Shown piece after piece: positions 1-10,436 of a stretch of 31,714 nt of DNA. The stretch is from Prorocentrum cordatum (taxonomy: Eukaryota > Sar > Dinophyceae > Prorocentrales > Prorocentraceae), in assembly GCA_963575745.1 (NCBI GenBank), contig CAUYUJ010015954.1, positions 82,573 through 114,286 of the forward strand. Reading direction: 5' to 3'. The notes below the pieces were generated by a model. The model was not told the DNA's origin, ran no database searches, and was given only the letters and a program-made list of their open reading frames with translations. The translations under genes and the position numbers were made by a program. The stretch's first letter is position 1. Every line of letters starts with the position of its first letter.

Positions 1-1029
1 GCAGCGCTGGCGCCCGAGCTCCCGCCTGCGGCCGCCGTGGACGTCCTCCGGCGCCTGGCTGGCCGCTCGCCCTCGCCGTCCTGCGCCGCGCGGGCGCTTG
101 CGGCTGCGCTCGCGCCCAGCGGCTCTGCATCTCGGCAGTCGGCGGCGCGAGCGCTCCGCAGGCCTTCTTCAGCTGTGGCCTTGGCAGCAGGCCGCGCTCG
201 AGGTCGTTGCGCGCCTGCGCCCTCAAGCCTTTGCGGGCTCGGCTGGCGGCGGCTCCCGCGCACTCTTTGCGGAGCCCACGCCGGCGCATCTTGGGCGTCC
301 GCGCGTACATGAAGCACGTGGTGCATGCTAGGAACTCACCGGCTTCGCCCTCCACGTGCCCCATCATCAACTGGTGCCCTCGGACCTGCCAAGGGCCCGC
401 TCCAGGCGGCGGCGGCCGTCCGAGGACCACGCTGCCGCAGGCCGCTGGTGGAGCCTGGGTCCGTCGCGCCACCTGCCTATCAGCTGCTGGCGTCGCGGCG
501 GCAGGACTGCTGGCCGCCGGCGCCCGCCGCCGCCGCCGCAGGCCGCTTCCGCGCGGGCGGGGCGCCCCCGCGCTCCACCGCGCTCGAGGCCGCCGCCGCG
601 GCCGACGCCATCCGCGCTGCCGCTGCCGTCGAGCCCGGGGGCCCCCCTGCCGCCGCGCTGATCTCTCTGGCCCCCCACTCGGGCGCGCCGAGGTCGAGGT
701 CCTCGGGCGCCGCCGTCGGCCGGCTGCCCCCGGCCCCATGGTTGGCGATGCGGGCCTCGATCTCCGCCGCATGCCCGGCCGCATCTCGGGCTCGGGCCGC
801 GAGGCCCAGTAGCAGCATATCTCCGTCATCCACAGCGTGGAGTCCTGCTCCGAGCTCGGCCCTCTGGTCGGCCCGGCGGTTCCCGTCTCGCCCCCTCGCA
901 GAGATCTCGCCGCGCCTGACCGCCCCCTCTGAAGCGCGGGCAGGGACGCGCCTCGCCGCGACCACCATCGACGATCTCGTCGCCGACCCGCGCCCGCAGA
1001 TGGGCGTGAAGTGAGGTCGGCCCCTGAGC

Positions 1030-1305
1030 CCGCTGCAGGTGACCGATGAAGTCCATGGCGCCCGCGCAGTCGCTGAGAATCTCGCAGGCCCCGATTATTT
1101 TCTTCAACGCAACTACTGCCGAATAGCCCTTGCCTGCCCGCGCTGTCTGAATTTGCATCTCGCGCGGCGGGACCGCGCCCCGGGCCTGCGCCGTGATCTG
1201 GCCCCCCCGAGACATCGCGATGACTGACCAGCCCGCGCTGCGGAGGGCGGGGAAGCGGCCGTTGATGCAGGAGCCGCCCGTGTAGACCTGCGTGCCAGGC
1301 GGCAC
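1030..1305 (-). pseudogene. RNase H domain remnant of the LINE
   Basis: The frame contains QVYTGGSCINGRFPALRSAG (about 1291-1235), which aligns with the first RNase H strand YTDGS, and LSDCAGAMDFI (about 1075-1040), which aligns with the third catalytic Asp block. The first catalytic Asp is replaced by Gly (codon GGC), which by family knowledge should abolish catalysis. It lies downstream of the RT and Cys/His blocks, the usual place in this type of element. Confidence 0.75.
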
Positions 1306-2429
1306 CGCCGCGGGGCTCTCCCGCCCGATCTGCCGTCGCTCCCAGCGAGGCTACCAGCGCGGTCTCTTCAACGCGGGCGCCGCGTCGACGAGGACACCCC
1401 GGGCGAACAGCTCGCCAAACTTTTCCCCGAGGTCGCGCGCGGCGCTGGCTCCCTGCAGCAGGTCTGCTGGGAGACGATCTCGCCCCCATGCATGCCGGGC
1501 CGGGCATTCGAAGCGTCGGTGGAACATCGCCCCTGCCCCCCCCTGGCGCAGGAGGCATGCGGGGCCCATGTCAGACTTGTGCCTGGCGAGCCTGGCCTGG
1601 GGCCAGTGGGGCAGCGACGCTAGCCAGCGCGGGCAGCCTTTGTGGTGGCGGGTCCAGATCTCCGTGGCTCTCGTGCCCAGCAGCGCGTTGACTGGCGCCC
1701 GCGCCGGATGCAGCCGCCGCGGCCAGAGCGCCTCGGCACGCGCGCGGCACTCCTCCACGGCGGCCGCCCTCCCGGTCGCTTCGCGAGCGCGCTCCGCCAG
1801 GAAGGCGGGCGACCAGCGCCGCGCGTCGAACTCCGCGCCCAGATCGACCTCGACGGCGAGGCCGTCCTGCGTGAGCCGCCAGACGACGCGCCTTAAGGTG
1901 AGCACCAGCGCCGCCACGGGGTCTCGCGCAGCCGCCCATGGCCTCTGGCTGCGTTCGAGCCTGAGGCTGTACGCCACGCAAGCCTCGAGGCCGGCCTGGC
2001 CCGGCGCGCCCATGTCGCACTGACGAACGCCTGCGCGGCCACGCCCGTCGCGATGACAAAGGGGGTCCTGGCGCCAGCAGCCTGCAGAGCATTGCAGCGC
2101 GAAGCTGAGCGCTGGCCAGCCGCCGCGCACCCATGGCCGCCGCCACCCTCGGGGCCCGCTTGCGGCCAGGCGGCGCTCCAGGTCGCTGAGTATCAGAGGG
2201 CTTTCGCCGTCGGCCCGCCCTCATCACTCTGGCTCGCCGCAGACCTGGGCCAAAAATCCGTCCGAGACGAGACGCCTGCCGCAGAGCTGCAAGCTCATGC
2301 GCCAATTTCGCGGTCACCCCGCGGCGGGCCCCCGCCGTCGCGTCGCCTCCCAGGTCGCGATGTCCCGAGACGAACGCGCCCGCGGGCAGCGGCCAGCTCT
2401 CCCGAGCCTGCAGCGCCCCCTGCAAGTCG

Positions 2430-3230
2430 ACCGACGACGCCCGCACACTCGTCTTGCTCCAATTGATGGGCAGGCGCTTGTCGCGCAGCATGGTCACGAT
2501 CCCCGTGGCGAACTGGCTGATCCGGCGCGTCAGGATCCGCTTCGTGCCGACGCCGTGCCCCGCCACATCGCCGATCACGTTGACAATCCGTCCGACTTGG
2601 AGGAGCGCGCGACCGCGAAGCAACAGGTCGTGCAGCATCAGACGAGCCATCGTGGTCGCGCAAGAGCAGCCTGCAGTCACCGACCCTCTCGCGCAGATCT
2701 CCTCGCCGACGGCGCCGCCCACCGCGGTGCGCACGGGGCCAGCGTGGGCGACGCAGAGGGCCTTCGCCAGGCCAGGGCTGAAGCCATTCGCCCCCGCCGC
2801 CTGGTGGAGCTGCTGGTGGTCACTCCGCTCGTGGAACTTGCTGGTGTCGAAGTGGACGGACACCCCTCCGCAGCCCATCGAGCGTGCCAGCCCGAGGTGG
2901 AGCTTGTGAAGGTAGGCCGCCCTGTCGCAGCTGGTGTCTGAGATGCTGCCCCAGATCTCGGGCAGATCGCGCCCCGTCTCCCGTCTGGCGCAGTTGCGCC
3001 TCCGAATGCGGCCCCATAGCCGCGGCCATCATCCCGATGGGCAACCTGCCGCCGTCGGGCTTCGCAAGGGACACGATCAGCGTCGTGAAAAGGCCCGATG
3101 GTCTGGGATCTCACTCCCAGGCCGCCAGCTGCTCCGCCGCGCGGACCGCGAAGTGCCGGCCCAGAAGCAGCTGCAGGCGGGGGCGGAAGCCGCCCGAGCC
3201 CAAGGCGGCCTCCCTGGGGAAGGCCTTGGC
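2430..3230 (-). pseudogene. Reverse transcriptase domain remnant of the LINE
   Basis: Recognisable blocks in order are FPREAALGSGGFRPR (about 3225-3180, a conserved pre-RT motif), LAKPDGGRLPIG (about 3070-3035, the K-GG-RPI block), FDTSKFHERSDHQQL (about 2850-2800, motif A with its Asp), GSVTAGCSCATT (about 2690-2640, motif B) and INWSKTSV (about 2470-2440, motif D/E with K-T). The motif C position, normally V-D-D before V-A-G, reads VIGDVAG (about 2590-2550), so the first catalytic Asp is Gly. One frame change separates the LAKPDGG block from motif A. Confidence 0.8.
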
Positions 3231-4099
3231 CGCCGCGATCACCTCCGCCCCAGTGATAACAGGCAGGTCCATGGTAACTGCCCAGCTCCCAGGCGGGCGA
3301 GGTCCCCGTGCGCCCACCCCCTGGCGCGGCGAGCTGGGGGCCCACCCTGTCGACCCAGAGCTGCTTCCACTCCATCAGCGTCTGGTCCGAGGCCGCCTGG
3401 CCTACCGGAGGAACTGGCGGGGCGCCCGCTGGGCCTCGCGCAGAACGGAGGACTTCTCCTCGTGTTGCTGCTTGCTGACTGCATGCGCTCCGCTGCCTCC
3501 TGCTGCGAGGGCCTTGTCCACGAACGCCATCCAGCGGCTCCGCGCAAGCTGGTTGGCGCGGCGGGCCGCGGCTGCCAGGATGGCCCCCAAGAAGAAGCCG
3601 CCAGCTCTAGTGGGCGCTCCGACTTCCCCCAGCAGGAGCCACGTGCTCGCGGGCGCGAACATGTCGCATCCCTGCCAGGTGAAGCGCGGCACCAGCGCGA
3701 GGGCCGCACCCTTCGGGCGCCCCATGTAGGCCCGGCGCTCAGCCGGCGGAGCCGGCGCCGCCGCGGCCGGTGTCAGCTGCCTCGTGAGCCGCCCCAGGGA
3801 CATCCAGAGCCTTTTCAGCAGGCTGACCTTCCTGGTCGTCTCGGTGCGCTGGAGGTCCTTCAAGCACTTCTGGACCCTGCGAACGCCGCGCGACCTGCCA
3901 CAGTAGGCACCGCCATCCTGGATCTCGAAGAGATCGATCAGGTGCTACTCCTCCACGTCGTAGAACTCGCGCGCAGCTTCGTCGGGAAGGCCTCGAGCAT
4001 CCAGCAGCGGGGCCTGCCGCTGCACCTCTTGGGCTGAGGCGTCCACTCGAGCCTTCGCCTCGGGCGTCACCTTCTGCGCTAAGTCGAACCTCCTCTCCT

Positions 4100-4805
4100 C
4101 GGTGACTTCAGCCCCCAGACGTGAGTCAGGGCGCCCAGCTTCGCTAAGGAAAGGCGCACTGGCACGTGCGGGTACGTCGTCGTCGTCGGCCGAAGTGCCT
4201 CGACCTGGGGCTCGAGCGCCGTCAGCGAAGCCGAGACCACGAAGTAGTCGTACTTCTTACCATGGCAGGTCGGCTGCGGGGGCTCCAGCACGGCACCTCC
4301 GATCGAACGAGGCCACCATGACGCCGACAGCTCCTGCGGCTCCACGTTCCAGTCACCCGCCACTATGGAGGGCTCGTTGGCAACGTTCAGGAACTCCTGG
4401 ACCACGCCGAGCAGCTCGAGGTTGATGCCAGCCAGCTTCGTGGAGTGCTCCAGGCAAGCGCTGGCCACCACGACCACCAGGTCACCAAAGGCGACTCGTC
4501 GCGCGATCACCCGATGCGAGAGGTCGCCCCAGCCCTGCTCGATCATCGCCACTCCTCTGAAGCTCGCCGTCAGGGCCCCAACCCCCGACGAGACCTCTGG
4601 CGCCAGCTGCCCGTGCGCCTGCAAGGGCCGAATGCCGCCAGGAGTCCGTTCCTCGCGCTCCAGCTCTGCGCCGAAGATGCAGCCGACGAACTTGCGAAGC
4701 GAGTCTCCTGCACCAAGAAGACATCATCCTGGGCGCCCTCGTCGCGGATCTGCTCGATCGCCGTTCTGGCTTCCGCCCAGGCGGAGCCGTTGATCGTGAT
4801 CACGC
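4100..4805 (-). pseudogene. Endonuclease (EEP/APE-like) domain remnant of the LINE
   Basis: This would be the target-nicking endonuclease that primes reverse transcription. The N-terminal part reads VITINGSAWAEA (about 4805-4775) and LVQETR (about 4730-4705), matching the strand and QE motif of the EEP fold. A frame change near 4600 separates it from VAGDWNVEP (about 4365-4340, the GDWN/GDFN motif), YDYFVVS (about 4255-4235, the D-Y/F motif) and YPHVPVRLSL (about 4175-4150, the SDHxP position, here PHVPV). The order and spacing fit the family; the frameshift makes it non-functional. Confidence 0.8.
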
Positions 4806-6203
4806 TGGCTGCCGACACCGCCGTGGGGGGCGCCTCGGCCAACTTCAGCTGGGCCACCCCATCGGCCTGCCTCCTGCTGCTGGGGCCAAATCTGCGGCTG
4901 CGCTCCAGCAACCACCGCCGCGTGGCCTGCGGGCACCGTCGCCGAAGGACCCAGGTCGCATGCCTCTGCCGCCAGCTCGCGCGCGGCACTCCTCGGCACC
5001 CGAGGCCAGGGCCCCGACGCTGGCGGGGGGCGCTCCGCCTGCCCACGCTCGGCAGCCGGCGCCACCCCGCCCACCGAGCACAGGTCTGAGTCGGAGCCGA
5101 TCTCGCCGCTGTCGATCGGGCAGGTGTCGCTCTATCGCTCGCGGGCGCTGGTGGCTGGTGAGCTCTCGCGATCGGCGAAGCGCCCTTCGACTGCCTGCAG
5201 CTGCTGCATGGTCGACCCCCACGCGTCTGCGAAGTTGCCCGCCTGGTGCGCCATCGGGAGGGTCCGCAACTGAAGGAACAGCCCGCGCACAACCTGCACG
5301 TCGTCCTCCGAGACCTGCATGATCGAGCTCCTGCGTGGACTTTGCTGCGGCCCCCCCCTCCTCCATCTCAGCTAGCCGCTCTCGCGCCTCGGCGCGGCGC
5401 TCCTCGGCGTCATCCAGCTGATCTGCCGCGGCCTGCATCGCCGCCTCTGCTGTTGCCACCGCGGCGTCAGCCGCCTCGAACGCCTTGCGAGCTCCTGCCG
5501 CCCTGCGCTCCGACTTGCTGGCCGCGTTGGCAGCCCTGCGCAGGCGAGCCGCTGGAGACAGGCCAGCCTCCTGGTCGCGCGCCTGGGCAGCGGCAGCCTG
5601 CCCCTTCTTGGCCCGAAGGGCGGCCAGCCGCTCAGCCACACAAGCGTCCTCCTCGCAATCGAGGCTGGGGCGGGCCTCCAGGTGGGCGCTGGTGCGCTCC
5701 AGCTCGGCCAGGCGGGGACCCTGCGGCTGGCTGCCTGCGCATTGGCTGCCCTGGCTGCTGCCGCCTCCGCCGCGGCCGGCGTCCGAGGCCTGGCCAGCCC
5801 CAAGAGGGGGCTGCGGCGCGCGCCCTGCGGCGCGCCCGCTTGCCCTTGCCCGCCGCGATGAAGCCCTCAGCGTCGGGCGCGGGTTGGTCGCCGACCGCCG
5901 ATCCCCGCACCCGCGCCCAGGGCGGGGCCACGGCGTGGCAGCTGAAGCACCACCCCCCGGTCGCGTAGGATCACTGGCCGCACGAGCAGGCCCGATACGT
6001 TCCGCTCCTGACACCGCAGCCACCAGCACCGCGAGTGCCAGCACGAGGGGAAACGCCGCGTTTCGCGGGAGCCACCATCCCGCCGAGGACGCCCGCCTCA
6101 CACCCAAGCGCTGGCTCAAAAATGCGTCGCGCTGGCCCAGAGCAAGGAGCCCCTCGCGCTTTGAGCGCCGCGGACGACTCGCGGTCGTCGGGCGCTCCAT
6201 GGC

Positions 6204-6222
6204 CTTGAGCCAAAATGGCTAC
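6204..6222 (-). other. Relic of the dinoflagellate spliced leader (DinoSL)
   Basis: The minus strand reads GTAGCCATTTTGGCTCAAG, identical to the last 19 of the 22 bases of the conserved dinoflagellate spliced leader. The three outermost bases differ (TCA instead of the expected NCC). It is followed after 3 bases by the ATG of the LINE at 6200. The leader is normally added to mRNA by trans-splicing and is not encoded next to genes, so its presence in the genome marks reverse transcription of a mature mRNA. It also fixes the 5' end of the insertion near 6225. Confidence 0.92.
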
Positions 6223-6229
6223 TGACGGT

Positions 6230-6420
6230 GAGGGCGTTGGATAAGGAAACATTGGATAAGGAATCCAGGGTCCGGGAGCCGGTGGAACTCCCGTCGTGGA
6301 TTGGTCATGGATAGTACTGCCGCCCATCGGATAAGGAATCCCCCACGGTCTATAAAGCTTCCTGCGCACGTTCCAAAAAAAACGCCCCCACCGTAGCGAA
6401 ACCGCCCTGCTCTGGGCGGG
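6230..6420. other. Upstream flank of the LINE, no gene seen
   Basis: No gene is recognisable here. The motif TTGGATAAGGAA occurs at 6237 and 6252, and CGGATAAGGAATCC occurs near 6329, so the flank contains a short degenerate repeat. Possibly this is the target sequence of the LINE insertion. Confidence 0.4.
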
Positions 6421-6423
6421 GTA

Positions 6424-6815
6424 GGCCTATCGGGCCGCTCACGGCGATGAATGGGCGATTGGGGGTCGATGCTTTCCCCCCTGAGCCTATATCCCTCCTG
6501 ACGTTGCCCCGATCGTCGTCTGGCTTTCGGGTTACAGGTCGGCTCTCGAGCGGCCGTTGGGCACGATCCGGACACCCCCGGAACGCCCTCGGCGAGGCGC
6601 AGCTGCTGGAACGCATCCCCAGGCTAGGAAACCGCCGAGCTCCGACGATCTTCCCCCTGAGCCTGCCCCAGCTGGTCGTCTGGCTTTAGGGTCATGCCTC
6701 TCGGCTCTCCAGCCAGCGGCCGCTTTCGGGACCAGCCGGGCCCCCCCCCCCGAAACGCCCTCGGCGAGGTGCAGCTGCTGGCCCCGAGGCTGGAGAGCCG
6801 CCGAGATTCGACGAA
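6424..6815 (+). repeat. Dispersed repeat, first copy, partly duplicated in tandem
   Basis: The block from CTATCGGGCC through GATGAATGGGCG, CCCCTGAGCCTATATCCCTC and GGAACGCCCTCGGCGAGGCG to the CCGCCGAGCTCCGACGA motif (6424-6652) recurs at about 15045-15285 with scattered differences. A second, more diverged copy of its right half follows immediately at about 6650-6815 (CCCCTGAGCCTGCC, GCGGCCGCTTTCGGGACCAG, CGAAACGCCCTCGGCGAGGTG). No coding potential is evident. This is a family of unknown nature. Confidence 0.7.
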
Positions 6816-6834
6816 AAGACCCGAACCAACACGT

Positions 6835-6996
6835 GATGGGTCCATTTTCCACCACCACTACCACAGGTAGAAGAGGGAGGAGGAGGAGGAGGAGGAAGAG
6901 GAGGAGGAGGAGGAGGAGGAGGAGGAGGAGGAGCTCCTCATCCTCCCTTCTCCCCCCGTCCTACACATGGCAATAGTGGTGGAAAAGTTGCCCATC
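6835..6996. mobile_element. Introner-like inverted-repeat element with GGA core
   Basis: The left end reads GATGGGTCCATTTTCCACCA (from 6835). The right end, reverse complemented, reads GATGGGCAACTTTTCCACCA (from 6996 inward). The ends remain similar for about 35 bases and enclose a GGA tract at about 6867-6932. The same end sequence bounds the first intron of the oxygenase gene (11000-11467), so the two belong to one family. No clear target duplication is visible here, and I cannot show that this copy lies inside a gene. Confidence 0.75.
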
Positions 6997-7351
6997 ATTG
7001 CGCTGCCCCCGGACGGCGATGCATGCGCCATTGGGGGCGCGCTTCCCTCCCCTGTGGAGCCAAGCCCCCTGCCGCTGTACTCCCGAACCCCCTTCACCGC
7101 CGACGCCCTCGCGCCGCGCGGCCCGCGACGATAGCGCGGCCGCCTCCGCGCTCGTCGTGCTCCGCCCCCGTGGGGAAGGACGACTCTCCGATCCAGAGCG
7201 CGAGGCGAAAAGGGCGCCCAGCAGGGAGCTCCCAGGGCCCGTCGAGGGCGCCGCCAGGGGGCCCCCAGGCGGCCCCCAAAGGGCGCCCCCAGGGCGCCCC
7301 CATGGCCTGTCCAGAGCGCGTTCAGGGCGCTCCCAAGGCCCGTCGGAGGCG
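6997..7351. other. GC-rich stretch without a recognised gene
   Basis: Open frames cross this stretch on both strands, but they are Ala/Pro/Arg-rich and show no family motif. Several GGGCGCCCC-type runs at 7250-7340 give local inverted repeats. I see no gene to support. Confidence 0.3.
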
Positions 7352-7546
7352 CCTTCGGTGGAGCTCCGTATGGGGCCACGAAAAGTGTGACAGGTGTGCC
7401 AAAATGGATGCGGTGGGCGCATGCGAGCGCTGGCATTGGGCCTTCGGTGTAGCTCCCTTCGGGGCCACTAAACGTGTGAGGGGTCTGACAAAATGGGTGC
7501 GGTGGGCGCACGGGCGCTGGCATTTAGGGCCTTCGGTGGAGCTCCC
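7352..7546 (+). repeat. 89-bp tandem repeat, about 2.2 copies
   Basis: CCTTCGGTG starts units at 7352, 7441 and 7530, exactly 89 bases apart. Each unit runs through GGGGCCAC, GTGTGA, a CAAAATGG segment and GCGGTGGGCGCA to GCGCTGGCATT. The third unit is cut off after GGAGCTCC by a GGA/GGAA simple repeat (about 7548-7625). Confidence 0.8.
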
Positions 7547-7547
7547 A

Positions 7548-7625
7548 CGGGAGGAGGGAGGAGGAGCAGGAGGAGCAGGAGGAGGAGGGGGAGGAGGAAG
7601 GAAGGAAGGAAGAAGGAAGGAACGC
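7548..7625 (+). repeat. GGA/GGAA simple repeat
   Basis: A purine tract of GGA units changes to GGAA units before ending in AACGCGG. It directly truncates the 89-bp tandem repeat. Confidence 0.8.
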
Positions 7626-7689
7626 GGGGTGCTGTCTCTTCAGAACGAGGACCCAACACCACAGCATGGTTGGGAACAAGACGGTTTTA

Positions 7690-8057
7690 GCCAGAAACGT
7701 TCCAAGAGCATTGAGGAAACCACAGAAGGTTCTTAGAACATTATGTGTTGAAATGTCATGTGGGACATGGCTTAAAACAAACACATACCATAGACGGATC
7801 TACCCTCTCCGACCTTGTACTGCGCCGAACGCAACGGCCAGGCTTTACATAGACGCATCCACTCCGACTGCGTCTATATACGTAACGACACCCAATGTGT
7901 CTGTAGACGCTGGTTGCTGAGAACGGTAATTCGCATCTGCCCCAGTGGATGGTCTTCTCGAAGCAGGAAGACCTTGCATTCAAATTATTTGGCGGGCCTC
8001 GGCCAGGAATGTTCCGAGAACGCCCCGTGGAAACCACAAGAGGTTCTCAAGAACACT
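7690..8057 (+). repeat. Diverged direct repeat pair in a lower-GC segment
   Basis: The segment at 7690-7742 (GCCAGAAACGTTCCAAGAGC, then GGAAACCACAGAAGGTTCTT) resembles that at 8005-8057 (GCCAGGAATGTTCCGAGAAC, then GGAAACCACAAGAGGTTCTC). The copies are about 315 bases apart. The DNA between them is less GC-rich than its surroundings and contains AGACGCATCCACTCCGACTG-type segments, but no gene is recognisable. Confidence 0.6.
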
Positions 8058-8303
8058 CCTTGGTGGTGGGCCTCTGCGGCGGGTCCGTGTCGTGCCGACC
8101 CCGGCGCTGGTGCCCGACACCGCGGGGGCCCTTCAAGCCTGAAGGATCGGCCGTTCCCAGAACGTCAGATCGTTCAACACCGGCCCCTTCTGGGCCACTG
8201 GCCGCGCTCCACGCTGCACGCCCGCGGCGGGGTCGCCGCCGGTGGACACGACGCGGGCCCACCGCAGGCGAGCCGGGACGCGCCCCGTCGCTGCTTATAG
8301 CCA

Positions 8304-8639
8304 GGGGGCGGCGGCGACCCGCACGGCGCGGGCGGCGGCGCGCGGGAAGGCCCTGCGTCGAGGCGCGGCCGCGGCAGCGACGAGCACGCCCGAAGCAGCC
8401 CGATCAGCAGCCGCACCGCCGGGCGGCGGCGCCTGCGACGAGACGGCGGGGGCGGCGCTTCCAGGGGGCCGGCTCCGCGGCGGCGGCGCGGCTTCTTGGG
8501 CGCCCCCAGGGCGGCGCCCAAGGGCGTCCACGGGCGCCTCGACCCAGCGTCGGCGTTGTCGCCGTGGGAGCGGGCCGCCGCGGCCCTCTCAGAGGCGAAG
8601 CAGGCCCCTGTGCACCGCGTCGTCGTCGTCGTCCCCGCT

Positions 8640-8731
<92 letters not shown>

Positions 8732-8766
8732 GATCGTCGTCGTGATCGTCGTGATCGTCGTCGTGA

Positions 8767-8836
<70 letters not shown>

Positions 8837-8950
8837 GATCGTCGTCGTCGTCGTCGTCGCCGTCGTCCCCCTGGCGGAGGGCGGCGGCGTCCCGCACGGC
8901 GCGGGCGGCGGCGGCGCGCCGGCCCGGCGTCGAGGCGCGGGCGCGGAGGA
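8304..8950. repeat. TCG repeat tract between two related GC-rich arms
   Basis: A TCG/GTC tract with occasional TGA variants fills about 8618-8867. The flanks are related to each other: GGCGGCGGCG-CCCGCACGGCGCGGGCGG followed by GCGTCGAGGCGCGG occurs at about 8310-8382 and again at about 8880-8942. On the minus strand the right arm reads AAAAGDEAAVRGLLRARAS, weakly reminiscent of an ankyrin helix pair, and runs into a poly-Asp stretch. A repeated or duplicated exon is possible, but I cannot support a gene. Confidence 0.5.
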
Positions 8951-9708
8951 GGCCGCGCACGGCGGCCTCGTCGCCGGCCGCCGCGGCCTGCGGAGGCGTG
9001 TCGGAGGGCTGCGCGCCGCTACCGCCCCGACGAGGGCCTCTGTTGAGAGCGCCCCTGGCACGAGCTCGGCGAAGGCATGCTCGAAGCGCGAGGGTGCTTT
9101 TCAATCCTCCCTCGCGTCAGACGCGCGCCTTTGGGCCCTCCCTCCCAGCCAGAGGGCCACAGCGCGCGTGATGCCCCCCCCTCCTCCCTCCCCACCTGCG
9201 CTGCGATGCTGGAGCCACTCAGCGTTGTGGTGGACGCAGGCGGCGCTGCGGTGCCGGCGCCGCATGGCTGGGGGGGAAGTGGGCGCCACGCAATGTCCCT
9301 GTCCCCCCCCCCACCCTCCCCCCCGAATGGCGCCGCTTCTCGCCGCGAGTAGGAAGAATGCCCTCCCAAAGCACGATGGGCGGCGATGTGGGATGGACTC
9401 CGAGTGCGCATTTTCCAGAGCGGCAGGGCGGGCGGCTGCCGAGGCAGCGCACGGCGCGCGGGGAGAGCGGGCCGCGGCTGCCCGAGGCGCCCCGCGGCGG
9501 GAGGCCGCCCAGATGGGCTCGGAGCAGCTGGGGCCGACAGGTCGCGCCGCCTCGCCGAGGCAGGGGCGATGCACCAGCGACGTCAGCGATGCCTCGGCGC
9601 AGCCGGCGCGGAGCCCCGTCGCCGACGCCTCGGCGAGGCGGCGCGCTCCGACCCCCTCGACCCGGGCCCCGACCGGGAGGGCCTGGCACGGCCTCCCCGG
9701 GCCGCCGC
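8951..9708. other. 3' flank of the oxygenase gene, no gene recognised
   Basis: The region lies directly downstream of the oxygenase stop codon. Frames are open on several strands because of high GC, but they are low in complexity and lack domain motifs. It may include the 3' untranslated region. Homopolymer runs of C occur near 9303-9325. Confidence 0.35.
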
Positions 9709-10100
9709 TCAGAGCTGCGCCCGGGCGTGCCCCAGGCGCCCCAGGGCCTCCAGACTGTACAGCACCTCCGTCCGGATCACGTACTTCAGGCCCTCGGCGA
9801 TCCTCTCGCCCTCGTGGAGCGGGCTGTCGGGGTGGTGGCCGTGGGGGAAGCACAGGGCGCCGCCGCGCGGGGTCCTCACCGCCGCGGACGCCTCCCCGCC
9901 CGGGCCGCGGAAGAAGCGGGTGGAGCCGCCCTCGTAGCCCTCCGTGAGCAGGATGACAGGGCGGCGAGATCCATACATGATCCCAGACTCCGGGGCCACG
10001 GGCCCCCCCACCAGATGGGATGGGTCCCAGAGTCCCTCGGGAGCCCCGCCCCCCCAGATGAGATGGGTGGGGCGCGACGGCGACGACGGCGACAACGAAC

Positions 10101-10184
<84 letters not shown>

Positions 10185-10277
10185 ACGGCGACAACGACGC
10201 CGACGACGACGGCGACGTTGACGACGACGACGAGACGACGACGACGACGACGATGACGACGACGACGACGACGCCGC

Positions 10278-10334
<57 letters not shown>

Positions 10335-10352
10335 GCGACAACGACGCCGACA

Positions 10353-10436
<84 letters not shown>

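Larger units (their letters stand above)
1..6203 (-). pseudogene. LINE-like (non-LTR) retrotransposon, decayed copy
   Basis: Reading from 6200 down to 1, fragments of one retrotransposon polyprotein appear in the order expected for dinoflagellate LINE-like elements. They are an N-terminal Cys motif (WCFSCHA, about 5933-5953), an Ala/Arg/Glu coiled coil (about 5660-5365), an endonuclease/exonuclease/phosphatase domain (about 4805-4100), a linker with ALAAGGSGAHAVSK (about 3475-3520), a reverse transcriptase (about 3230-2430), a post-RT Cys/His motif (about 1510-1560), an RNase H (about 1290-1040) and a C-terminal Cys motif (CTTC then C, 260-340). The pieces switch reading frame at least six times, so this is not translatable. 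The start is the ATG at 6200, just after a spliced-leader relic. The element runs off the left edge, so its 3' end and tail are not seen. Family assignment rests on motif order and recognition, not on a search. Confidence 0.85.

Noticed and set aside
8870-9104. Ankyrin-repeat exon next to the TCG tract
   Set aside because: Only about one weak helix-pair match; the Ala/Arg-rich composition alone could give this impression.
8496-9947. Long plus-strand ORF with poly-Val
   Set aside because: Poly-Val comes from the TCG tract and the rest overlaps the oxygenase exon on the other strand.
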